Origin: Planctomycetaceae bacterium
GTDB taxonomy: Bacteria > Planctomycetota > Planctomycetia > Planctomycetales > Planctomycetaceae
Length of the DNA: 34,166 nucleotides
Direction: 5' to 3'
NCBI GenBank assembly: GCA_002724315.1
Contig: PBOJ01000052.1
Span: 1-34,166, forward strand
Shown here piece after piece: positions 1-7,183 of the stretch (the first letter of the stretch is position 1; each line of letters opens with the position of its first letter). A model generated the notes under the pieces. That model saw only the letters and a list, made by a program, of their open reading frames with translations, had not been told where the DNA came from and made no database searches. The position numbers and the translations under genes were made by a program.

Positions 1-71
1 AAGACGGCAAGGGAAAAGACGGCAAGGGAAAAGACGGCAAGGGAAAAGACGGCAAGGGAAAAGACGGCAAG
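1..71 (+). repeat. 15-bp direct tandem repeat, 4 full copies plus 11 bases
   Basis: The unit AAGACGGCAAGGGAA occurs four times without mismatch from base 1 to 60, then its first 11 bases recur at 61-71. The repeat begins at or before the window edge, so the true copy number is unknown. Read in the frame of the following gene it encodes the pentapeptide DGKGK repeatedly, so a copy-number change would stay in frame. Perfect identity between copies suggests recent expansion or slippage. Confidence 0.95.
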
Positions 72-932
72 AATCAACAGGGGCAACAGCAGTCCCAGCA
101 GGACGAAAACAAGACTCCGGGTCGCGATGAGATCGAGCGTGCGCGTCGAGAAATGGAGCGTGCGATCGAGGAACTCAAGAAGAAATCACGCGACGCGGCT
201 GCCGATCACCAGGACAAGGCGCTTCAGGAACTCTTGGAGGCCAAGGAGAAACTCGAGGAGATCCTGCGTCAGCTGCGGGAAGAAGAGCGGAAGCTGTTGC
301 TGGCCGCGTTGGAGGCTCGGTTCCAGAAGATGCTGGCCATGCAGTTGGCTGTTTTTCAGGGCACGACCACGCTCGGCCAGGTTGCGGCTGATGCCTGGGT
401 TGGTCGTCACACGACCCAGTCGATCAAGCTGGCTCGCGATGAGGAGGAGATTGCCGTTGAGGCCATCAAGGCTCTGACGTTGTTGAAGGAGGAAGGATCT
501 TCGGTAGCGTTTCCTGAAGCGGTCGTCGAGTTGCGAGAGGATATGCTGGTGGTTTCTCGTCGGCTCGAGGAATCCAAGGTTGGCAAGCTCACTCGGGCAA
601 TAGAGAAGGATATCATCGAATCGCTCGAGGAAATGATCGACGCATTGCAGAAGGAACTCGAGAAGTCCGAGGACGACAAAAAGGAACAGGACCAGAAAAA
701 GCAGCAGCAGCAACAGGATCAGGAACCTCCATTGGTGGACAAGCTGTCCGAGTTGAAGATGCTGCGAGCGTTGCAATTGCGGGTCAATCGGAGGACCCGG
801 CGATTGGCTCGCCTGATTGATGGTGAACAGGCCAAGGACAACGACGTACTACAACAGTTGAAGGACCTGGCTCGTCGGCAGGCCCGGGTGCAGAAGGCGG
901 CACGGGATCTGGCGACCGGGCGAAACCGTTAG
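3..932 (+). CDS. Lys/Gly/Asp-repeat and coiled-coil protein, 5' partial
   Basis: The reading frame is open from the left edge to a TAG at 930-932, giving 309 visible residues; the true start lies outside the window. I do not recognise a named family. In order it shows a DGKGK repeat (first 24 residues or so), a Gln-rich spacer, a long highly charged Glu/Lys/Arg region with heptad-like Leu/Ile spacing that should form coiled coil, a Gln-rich charged tract (KQQQQQDQE, around 696-723), and a basic C-terminal helix region. No membrane segment is visible in this part. An ATG at 153 is an internal methionine: the same composition and frame continue upstream of it. The next gene starts 22 bases downstream on the same strand, so it probably heads or belongs to the operon of exported proteins that follows. 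A structural or scaffolding role is only a guess. Confidence 0.8.
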   Translation, partial: DGKGKDGKGKDGKGKDGKGKDGKNQQGQQQSQQDENKTPGRDEIERARREMERAIEELKKKSRDAAADHQDKALQELLEAKEKLEEILRQLREEERKLLLAALEARFQKMLAMQLAVFQGTTTLGQVAADAWVGRHTTQSIKLARDEEEIAVEAIKALTLLKEEGSSVAFPEAVVELREDMLVVSRRLEESKVGKLTRAIEKDIIESLEEMIDALQKELEKSEDDKKEQDQKKQQQQQDQEPPLVDKLSELKMLRALQLRVNRRTRRLARLIDGEQAKDNDVLQQLKDLARRQARVQKAARDLATGRNR

Positions 933-954
933 CCGACCAGGCTTCGGGGGGATC

Positions 955-2226
955 ATGCGGAGAATGGCTCACTGGCAGGCCCTCTTGCGGCCCGTGGTTT
1001 CGGCATTTTGTCTGCTGCTGGTACTGGTCCCGGCGGCGGTTGGGCAACAGGCCGTCGAGGTGTTGACCCTGAGAGATCAACCGCAACCGGTGGCCACCGG
1101 TGGTGGTTACGTGTTGGCCGGCGAGAAGGTCTCCGGTCGCCTGGTCTCGTTGACCACGGCCGGGGTCACGGTCGAGGGGAAAGAGGGACGTTTCCCACTG
1201 GTCCCCACCGGCGAGGTGCTGGACATCCGTTTTCCGTTGACCGATCAGGTGAGCAAACCGTCAAAGCCCGTGGCGGCCTGGGTTCGAATGGTCGACGGGA
1301 GTCGGATCGGTTGCCAGGCCGTGGTGGCGACACCTCGACAGGTGAAACTGCAGACTCGTCACCTGGGAGAAATGGCTGTGCCGGCCGCGAGGATTTCTTC
1401 CGTCCGATTCGGCAAGACCGAACGAGGGGTGGTCGATTCGTGGCGGGATCTGCTGGGCCGCGAGATCAAGCGGGACCGACTGGTGATCCTCAAGGGGAAG
1501 ACCTTGGATTATCTCGACGGCGTTGTTGGGGAGATTGACGGCAAGCAGGTCAATTTCCTGCTCGACGGGGATGAGATTCCGGTACCGCTGGAACGGGTCT
1601 ACGGCGTCATCTTCTTCCGTAAGGTGACGTCCCGGACAGCCACGCCTCAAGTCTGCCAGGTGGCATTGCGCGGTGGGGACACTTTTGGTTTGACCACCGT
1701 CAGCGTCGAAGGCAACACCTGTAAAGGCGTCCTGGCCGGTGGTGCCAAGGTCAGCCTGCCCGTTGACCGACTGAAGCGGCTGGACTTTGCTGCCAGCCGA
1801 ATCACTTATCTTTCGGCGATGACGCCGCGGGACGTGGAACACGTCCCGTATTTTGACGTGACATGGAAATACCGTCGCGACCGCAACCTGGATGGCGGTC
1901 CGTTGAAAGTGGGCGGCCAACGGTTTGCACGCGGGCTGGCACTGCACTCCAAGACGCGGCTGGTCTACTCGTTGGCCGCCCGTCACCGGCGATTCCAGGC
2001 GTGGATGGGTATCGATGCGTTGGTTGGTCGAAGGGGGAACGTGCACGTTGTGATTTCGGCCGACGGAAAGACGTTGCTCGAGACCGATGTCAAGGGGACC
2101 GACAAGCCACGGCTGGTGGACCTGGATGTGACCGGTCGTCGGCAATTGCAGATCCTGGTCGATTTCGGCGGCGACCTCGATATCGCCGATCACCTCGATT
2201 TGGCTGAAGCCAGGTTGATTCGCTAG
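955..2226 (+). CDS. Secreted protein with four tandem beta repeats and a C-terminal NPCBM domain
   Basis: This is a 423-aa protein. The N-terminus has two Arg, a hydrophobic stretch (about residues 10-28) and an AVGQQ-type signal-peptidase site, so it is probably exported. Residues about 37-280 contain four similar units of 45-60 residues. Each has a charged turn, short beta strands, a conserved Pro followed by a hydrophobic residue, and ends in an I/V/L-x-F motif (DIRF, SVRF, GVIFF, RLDF). Residues about 299-423 match the NPCBM (novel putative carbohydrate-binding module) family: YFDVTWKYRRDRN opening, FARGLALHSKTRLVY, then FQAWMGID, with a final beta-rich segment. NPCBM domains occur in secreted glycan-acting proteins, but no catalytic domain is visible here. 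A second ATG at 964 is an alternative start. The gene lies in a + strand run upstream of three trypsin-fold proteins, separated from the first by 69 bases. Confidence 0.85.
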   Translation: MRRMAHWQALLRPVVSAFCLLLVLVPAAVGQQAVEVLTLRDQPQPVATGGGYVLAGEKVSGRLVSLTTAGVTVEGKEGRFPLVPTGEVLDIRFPLTDQVSKPSKPVAAWVRMVDGSRIGCQAVVATPRQVKLQTRHLGEMAVPAARISSVRFGKTERGVVDSWRDLLGREIKRDRLVILKGKTLDYLDGVVGEIDGKQVNFLLDGDEIPVPLERVYGVIFFRKVTSRTATPQVCQVALRGGDTFGLTTVSVEGNTCKGVLAGGAKVSLPVDRLKRLDFAASRITYLSAMTPRDVEHVPYFDVTWKYRRDRNLDGGPLKVGGQRFARGLALHSKTRLVYSLAARHRRFQAWMGIDALVGRRGNVHVVISADGKTLLETDVKGTDKPRLVDLDVTGRRQLQILVDFGGDLDIADHLDLAEARLIR

Positions 2227-2295
2227 GAGTTCTTTCCCACGGAAAGCGGTCGCGTCAGGGGCCGCCGGTGATGACAACAGGGAGGCAGGGGCGAC

Positions 2296-4065
2296 GTGAG
2301 AGTTCTCGAGCGAGATGAGTGCCCGGTCTGCCGATGGTGGCCGGTGATGATCGTGATCCTGGTCCTGGCCGTTCTGCCGCGGACCACTTGCGCGGTTGAT
2401 CCGGCGGTGCTGGCTGCCGAGGCGAAACGAATCGGGGTGGCTTCGCGGTTGGCGTCGAGTGTGGTGGCGATTTTTTCTCGAGGGGGACAGGGCGGTGGGT
2501 CAGGAGTGCTGATCACTTCTGATGGTTATGCCCTGACCAATTTTCACGTCACCCGGGGGGCCGGCACGTTCATGAAGTGTGGGCTCAATAACGGTCAGCT
2601 CTACGATGCCGTGATCGTCGGCATCGATCCGACTGGAGATGTCGCGCTGGTGAAACTCCTGGGCCGTGACGATTTTCCTCATGCCCAACTTGGTGACAGC
2701 GACAAGCTCAAGGTCGGCGACTGGACCTTCGCGATGGGCAATCCGTTTCTGCTGGCCACCGACTTTCAGCCAACGGTGACCTACGGCATCGTTAGTGGAC
2801 TGCATCGCTACCAGTATCCGGCCGGGACAATTCTCGAGTACACCGATTGCATACAGGTCGACACCTCGATCAATCCGGGCAACTCGGGAGGGCCGCTGTT
2901 CTCGGCAGGAGGCCAACTGGTGGGGATCAACGGACGGGGATCTTTCGAGAAGCGCGGCCGCGTCAATTCCGGGGCCGGTTACGCCATCTCGATCAACCAA
3001 ATCAAACTCTTCATGGACCATCTCCGCAGCGGTCGCGTCGTCGATCACGCCACTTTGGGGGCGACAGTGGTGACTCGCGAGGATGGGGCGGTTGTTGTCG
3101 ACGGAATTCTGGACGAATCGGAAGCGTTCCGGCGAGGGCTTCGCGAGGGAGATGAGATCATCTCGTTCGCCGGTCGGTCACTGCGGAGTGTCAACCAGTT
3201 CAAGAACATCCTGGGGATTTACCCCAAGGGGTGGAAACTGCCGTTGGTCTTCCGTCGCGACCAGGTGCGAACCGAAGTGATGCTTCGATTGCGAGGACTG
3301 CACCGAGCCAGCGAGCTGACGGGACAGCCCCGGGCGAACCGGCCCAGGCCGGGAAAACCGCGTCCCGGCCAACCACCGGGTCGGCCCAAGAGGCAGCCTC
3401 GCCGTGGTCGGCGTCCTCCACCGGCCAAGCCACCGGAAAAGTACAAGCATCTGTTCGTCAAGAAGACCGGGTTCGCCAACTTCTACTTCAACCTGCAGGA
3501 ACAGAAGCGGGTGCTGTCGGGGGTGCCGCGGCTCGGTGATTTCGGTAGTGCCGCGGGAGCGTGGGTGCTGGCCGGCAAGACGGCTGCGGGTGACCCGTTC
3601 CAATTGACCCTGGCTGACGCCGGTGTCGGACTCTCCTGGAAACAGAAGGCATATTTTCAGGAACTCAAATCGGCTGAACCGCTCGATGAACCGAAAGGCA
3701 GTGGCGGATTCCTGTACGCGATGCAGATGTGGAAGACCTTCCTGGCCAATCGTGCCAAGGGCTTTGGGGAATTCTATTACCTGGGCAGTGAACCACTGGA
3801 CGGAACCGGTGACAGGGTCGACGTCCTGATCAGTGAACTGGGCAATGTCCGTTGTCGCTGGTACCTCGATCGCAAGCAGGGGCGGTTGCTGGGATTTGAT
3901 TCTCGGCGAGAAGAGGACACCGACGAATGCGAAGTGAGATTGACCGGAGACGTTGAATCCGGTGGACGTCACTGGCCAAAGGCAATCGCGGTTCGTTCGG
4001 GAGGACAACCGGTGGCGACGTTCGGTGTCACGACGGTGACCATCGGGAAAGGGGTGGCGAAATGA
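2296..4065 (+). CDS. HtrA/DegP-like S1C serine protease with PDZ domain and novel C-terminal domain
   Basis: This is a 589-aa protein beginning at GTG, preceded by GGAGG at 2281-2285 (10-base spacing). A hydrophobic segment around residues 17-30 ending near TTCA is a probable signal peptide or anchor. The trypsin fold spans roughly residues 45-245 with a complete triad: His84 (TNFHVTR), Asp115 (TGDVALVKL) and Ser197 (NPGNSGGPL). A PDZ domain follows at about residues 252-335 (GLREGDEIISFAGRS). Residues about 340-385 are a Pro/Arg/Lys-rich linker, and the last 200 residues form a domain I do not recognise. HtrA-family proteases degrade or process misfolded or specific substrates in the periplasm, and the PDZ domain recognises C-terminal tails or regulates activity. 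The stop codon overlaps the next start (ATGA at 4062-4065), indicating translational coupling. It is the only one of the three neighbouring trypsin-fold proteins with an intact triad. Confidence 0.92.
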   Translation: MRVLERDECPVCRWWPVMIVILVLAVLPRTTCAVDPAVLAAEAKRIGVASRLASSVVAIFSRGGQGGGSGVLITSDGYALTNFHVTRGAGTFMKCGLNNGQLYDAVIVGIDPTGDVALVKLLGRDDFPHAQLGDSDKLKVGDWTFAMGNPFLLATDFQPTVTYGIVSGLHRYQYPAGTILEYTDCIQVDTSINPGNSGGPLFSAGGQLVGINGRGSFEKRGRVNSGAGYAISINQIKLFMDHLRSGRVVDHATLGATVVTREDGAVVVDGILDESEAFRRGLREGDEIISFAGRSLRSVNQFKNILGIYPKGWKLPLVFRRDQVRTEVMLRLRGLHRASELTGQPRANRPRPGKPRPGQPPGRPKRQPRRGRRPPPAKPPEKYKHLFVKKTGFANFYFNLQEQKRVLSGVPRLGDFGSAAGAWVLAGKTAAGDPFQLTLADAGVGLSWKQKAYFQELKSAEPLDEPKGSGGFLYAMQMWKTFLANRAKGFGEFYYLGSEPLDGTGDRVDVLISELGNVRCRWYLDRKQGRLLGFDSRREEDTDECEVRLTGDVESGGRHWPKAIAVRSGGQPVATFGVTTVTIGKGVAK

Positions 4066-5147
4066 CGGCGATCCGGGTTCTCGGGATGGTGTTCACACTG
4101 GTGGCCAGTATTGTGGTGTGGCCGTCTTCGGCCGTCGGCCAATCTGTCCACTCGACGATCCAACGTGTTCAGCAGCGAACCGTGAAGGTGTTTGGTGCCG
4201 GTGGCATCAAGCGACTTCACTCCTACAGCACCGGGTTTGTGGTTTCCTCGGCCGGTCATGTTGCGACTGTCTGGAGTCACGTGCTGGATACCGAGGAGTT
4301 GACGGTTGTGCTCGCTGACGGGCGCAAGATCCGCGCCAAGGTATTGGGGGCTGAGCCCCAACTGGACCTGGCTGTGCTCGAGCTGAATGCAGAGGCTCTG
4401 GAACTTCCCGCGTGGGATCTGGAAGCGGATTCCTCCGATGCGGGGCCGGGAACGCGAGTCCTGGGTTTCAGCAACATGTTCCGCGTGGCGACCGGGGACG
4501 AAATGGTTTCGGTTTTGCATGGCGTGGTTGCGGCCAAAGCTCCCCTGGCGACGCGGAGCGGAGCGTTTGAGACATCCTACGAGGGCACGGCGTACATCGT
4601 GGACGCCGTGACGAACAACCCGGGAGCTGGAGGCGGCGTGTTGACGACCCGGGGAGGACGGCTGCTGGGGATGATCGGAAAGGAATTGCGGAACGCGGCC
4701 AGCAACACATGGGTGAATTACGCGGTCCCGATTTCAGAATTGAAGCAGCCGATCCAGCAGATCATCGCCGGCAAGTACAGGGCTCGCCAGCGAGGCGCGG
4801 ACGACAAGGACGCGGTGCCCAGGTTCCGTCCGTTGGAATTTGGCATCGTGTTGGTGCCGGATGTGCTGTTCCGAACGCCGGCTTTCATCGACCGGGTGCA
4901 GCCCGGCTCCGTGGCGGCCACCGCGGGATTGCAGCCGGATGACCTGGTGCTGTTCGTCAACGGGGATCTGGTGCAGTCGTGCCGAGTGCTCAAGCGACGG
5001 CTCGGCCGGCTCGATGCCGGAGGTACGCTGAAGCTGACTGTTCGTCGAGGCGACAAGTTGGTGCCGGTCGAGTTGCCGGTGCCGGACAAGCCTTTGACAC
5101 CGGCCCCTGGACAGCCCAAAACGAAGCCATCCGCAGGGAGCAAGTGA
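4062..5147 (+). CDS. S1C trypsin-fold pseudoprotease with PDZ domain (catalytic Ser replaced by Gly)
   Basis: This is a 361-aa protein with a signal peptide (hydrophobic residues about 4-24, AVGQS site). The trypsin fold covers about residues 30-235 and a PDZ domain about 265-345 (AATAGLQPDDLVLFVNGDL). His73 (WSHVLD) and Asp102 (LDLAVLEL) fit the first two triad positions. The serine loop, normally NPGNSGGPL, reads NNPGAGGGVL here, so the nucleophile position (residue 190) is glycine. It should therefore not hydrolyse peptides by the S1 mechanism, although it may still bind them or regulate a partner. It overlaps the upstream active protease by ATGA and the downstream gene by TGATG (5145-5149), so the three are probably co-translated at matched levels. 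A heteromeric complex with the active neighbour is an inference. Calling the family is secure; the function is not known. Confidence 0.88.
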   Translation: MTAIRVLGMVFTLVASIVVWPSSAVGQSVHSTIQRVQQRTVKVFGAGGIKRLHSYSTGFVVSSAGHVATVWSHVLDTEELTVVLADGRKIRAKVLGAEPQLDLAVLELNAEALELPAWDLEADSSDAGPGTRVLGFSNMFRVATGDEMVSVLHGVVAAKAPLATRSGAFETSYEGTAYIVDAVTNNPGAGGGVLTTRGGRLLGMIGKELRNAASNTWVNYAVPISELKQPIQQIIAGKYRARQRGADDKDAVPRFRPLEFGIVLVPDVLFRTPAFIDRVQPGSVAATAGLQPDDLVLFVNGDLVQSCRVLKRRLGRLDAGGTLKLTVRRGDKLVPVELPVPDKPLTPAPGQPKTKPSAGSK

Positions 5148-7141
5148 TGAGACCATCGAGGATGCGGGAACGGCGGACGGGATGGGTGCCCGTGTGGCTG
5201 GCTGTCTGCCTGGTGGCCGGACCGGCAGTGGCCCAGGATCGGCCAGTAGCGGATCTTGAGACCCGTGAAGAACAGGCGTTCAAGGAGGCCTCGGCCGTGG
5301 TGGCACCTGCGGTGGTGCGGATCCAGACCGTGGGAGGTCTCGATCGGGTCGGCCGGGTATTGACCGGAACGGCCGCAACGACCGGTGTGGTGGTTTCGCC
5401 GGACGGTTATGTCATTTCCAGTGCCTTCAATTTCGTCTCGCGACCGGCGTCGGTGTTGGTCACTTTGTCGGATGGTCGTCGATTTCCGGCCAAGATCGTC
5501 GCCAATGATCGGGCGAAAATGGTGACGTTGTTGAAAATCGAAGCTGCCGGTTTGGCGGTGCCGAAGATGGCACCTCGTGATGGGTTTCGAGTCGGCCAAT
5601 GGGCAATCGCCATGGGGCGGACCTACGAAAGCCCACTGCCCAATCTCTCGGTTGGCATCATCAGCGCGCTGAACCGAATCTGGGGACGGGCACTGCAGAC
5701 TGATGCCAAGATTTCTCCCGCCAATTACGGCGGGCCGCTGGTCGATATCCAGGGACGTGTGATTGGTGTGCTGGTTCCGCTCTCGCAACGTCAGGCGGGT
5801 CGAACGGCGGGGGTCGAGTGGTACGACTCGGGGATCGGGTTTGCGATTCCGATGGCTGACATCCTGGCGACGCTTCCGAGACTCAAGTCTGGAAAAGATC
5901 TGCTGCCGGGATTGATGGGCATCACGTTGAAAGCGGGTGACGTTTACGCATCGGCAGCAGTCATTGACAGGGTCCGATTCAATTCTCCGGCCGAAAAGTC
6001 GGGACTGCAGCCCGGTGACGTGATCGCTTCGGTCGACGGACAGGTGATCAAAAGGCTGGTTCAGGTGCGGCACGCGTTGGGAAACAAGTACGCCGGCGAG
6101 ACGATCACGGTACTGGTCAAACGCGGCGAGAAGTCGGTGGAACAGAAGATTGAACTCACCGGAAAACTCGAACCCTACACTCCGACGTTCCTCGGCCTGC
6201 TTCCGGTTCGCAAGAAGCAGGGTGAGGTGTCTAAAGGGGTGACCGTGCGAGGGGTTCTGCCCGAGAGTCCGGCATCGAAAGCAATGATTCTTCCGGGTGA
6301 CCGCGTGGTGCAGTTGGATGACAAGGCGGTGGTCGATACGGCCGGATTGTTTGATGTGATCAGCCGGCGACGAGTGGGAGCCGAGGTGAAGGTGCACGTT
6401 GATCGCGGAGGTGCCAAGCGGACGTTGACGGCCAAGCTGGCGGTCGTTCCCTCTCAGGTGCCCGCAGTGCTCGAGTCGGATGTGATCGTCGCGCCCGACC
6501 CCAAGCCTGCTGATCTGCCCAAGACCGGTCGATTCAATCAGGATCTCGAAGGCCACGACCACAGCTTCTGGGCGTATGTTCCTGAGACCTACAATCCGGC
6601 ACACGGTTACGGGCTGGTTGTCTGGATCCATCCGGGCAGTGACACGATGGAAGCCGACATTCACGATCTCTGGAAGCCGATCTGTGACGAACGCGGATTG
6701 ATCCTGGTCGGTCCGCGTGCCAAGAATATCGCAGGCTGGAGTCTCAACGAGGCCGGATTCATTGAGGCCCTGGTCCAGGAGATGCAGCAGAAGTACCGTA
6801 TCGACAGTCGACGTGTCGTGTTGCACAGTTACTCGGACGGATGCCGGTTCTCCTTCCACTTGGCCTTCAAGTACCGATCACTGTTCCGTGGAGTGGCGGC
6901 GTCATCGGAGCCCTTGAGGCTCGCTCCGCCTGAGAATCGTCCGGATCTCCGGCTGCAGTTTTTCCTTTCGTGTGGTGACAAGGACAATCTTCACCGGCTG
7001 GTGCAGCGGACGCGAACTCGACTTGCGGCGATGAAATTTCCCGTCGTCTTGACGACCGTGCCCGGCGAGGGACACAGTTACCCTCCGATTCCGGTGCTGG
7101 ACGCCATCGCTCGCTGGATCGACATGCTCGACCGGATATAG
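5147..7141 (+). CDS. Pseudoprotease-PDZ-PDZ-alpha/beta hydrolase fusion, secreted
   Basis: The ATG at 5147 is preferred because it overlaps the preceding stop and is followed by a signal peptide (hydrophobic residues about 15-30, AVAQD site). The frame is open further upstream, but that part lies inside the previous gene. The product is 664 aa. Residues about 40-245 are a trypsin fold in which all three triad positions are changed: the His region reads SSAFNFVS (residues 91-97), Asp is Met125, and Ser is Tyr194 (PANYGGPL). PDZ domains lie at about 254-345 and 345-435. Residues about 457-664 resemble secreted polyhydroxybutyrate-depolymerase/feruloyl-esterase-like alpha/beta hydrolases: WIHPGSD near the oxyanion region, nucleophile Ser563 in SYSDG (first Gly of GxSxG is Ser), Asp611/Asp613 in CGDKD, and His643 in GEGHSYP. 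The hydrolase part thus looks catalytically competent; its substrate is unknown. Confidence 0.87.
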   Translation: MRPSRMRERRTGWVPVWLAVCLVAGPAVAQDRPVADLETREEQAFKEASAVVAPAVVRIQTVGGLDRVGRVLTGTAATTGVVVSPDGYVISSAFNFVSRPASVLVTLSDGRRFPAKIVANDRAKMVTLLKIEAAGLAVPKMAPRDGFRVGQWAIAMGRTYESPLPNLSVGIISALNRIWGRALQTDAKISPANYGGPLVDIQGRVIGVLVPLSQRQAGRTAGVEWYDSGIGFAIPMADILATLPRLKSGKDLLPGLMGITLKAGDVYASAAVIDRVRFNSPAEKSGLQPGDVIASVDGQVIKRLVQVRHALGNKYAGETITVLVKRGEKSVEQKIELTGKLEPYTPTFLGLLPVRKKQGEVSKGVTVRGVLPESPASKAMILPGDRVVQLDDKAVVDTAGLFDVISRRRVGAEVKVHVDRGGAKRTLTAKLAVVPSQVPAVLESDVIVAPDPKPADLPKTGRFNQDLEGHDHSFWAYVPETYNPAHGYGLVVWIHPGSDTMEADIHDLWKPICDERGLILVGPRAKNIAGWSLNEAGFIEALVQEMQQKYRIDSRRVVLHSYSDGCRFSFHLAFKYRSLFRGVAASSEPLRLAPPENRPDLRLQFFLSCGDKDNLHRLVQRTRTRLAAMKFPVVLTTVPGEGHSYPPIPVLDAIARWIDMLDRI

Positions 7142-7183
7142 GCTTTGGCCCTGGGTTGTCGGCCACTGACGCTTTCGGGTCGG

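Noticed and set aside
4979..5146. Upstream extension of the pseudoprotease-esterase frame
   Set aside because: It lies inside the previous gene; the TGATG overlap at 5145-5149 and the signal peptide right after it define the start.
4718..6859. 713-codon open frame on the - strand opposite the protease genes
   Set aside because: Composition is His/Arg/Pro-rich with no domain, and it is fully antisense to two well-supported genes; a typical shadow frame in GC-rich DNA.
7146..7165. TGGCC/GGCCA inverted repeat between the two convergent gene blocks, possible bidirectional terminator
   Set aside because: The stem is only 5 bp with a 10-base loop and no T-tract on either strand; expected by chance in GC-rich DNA.
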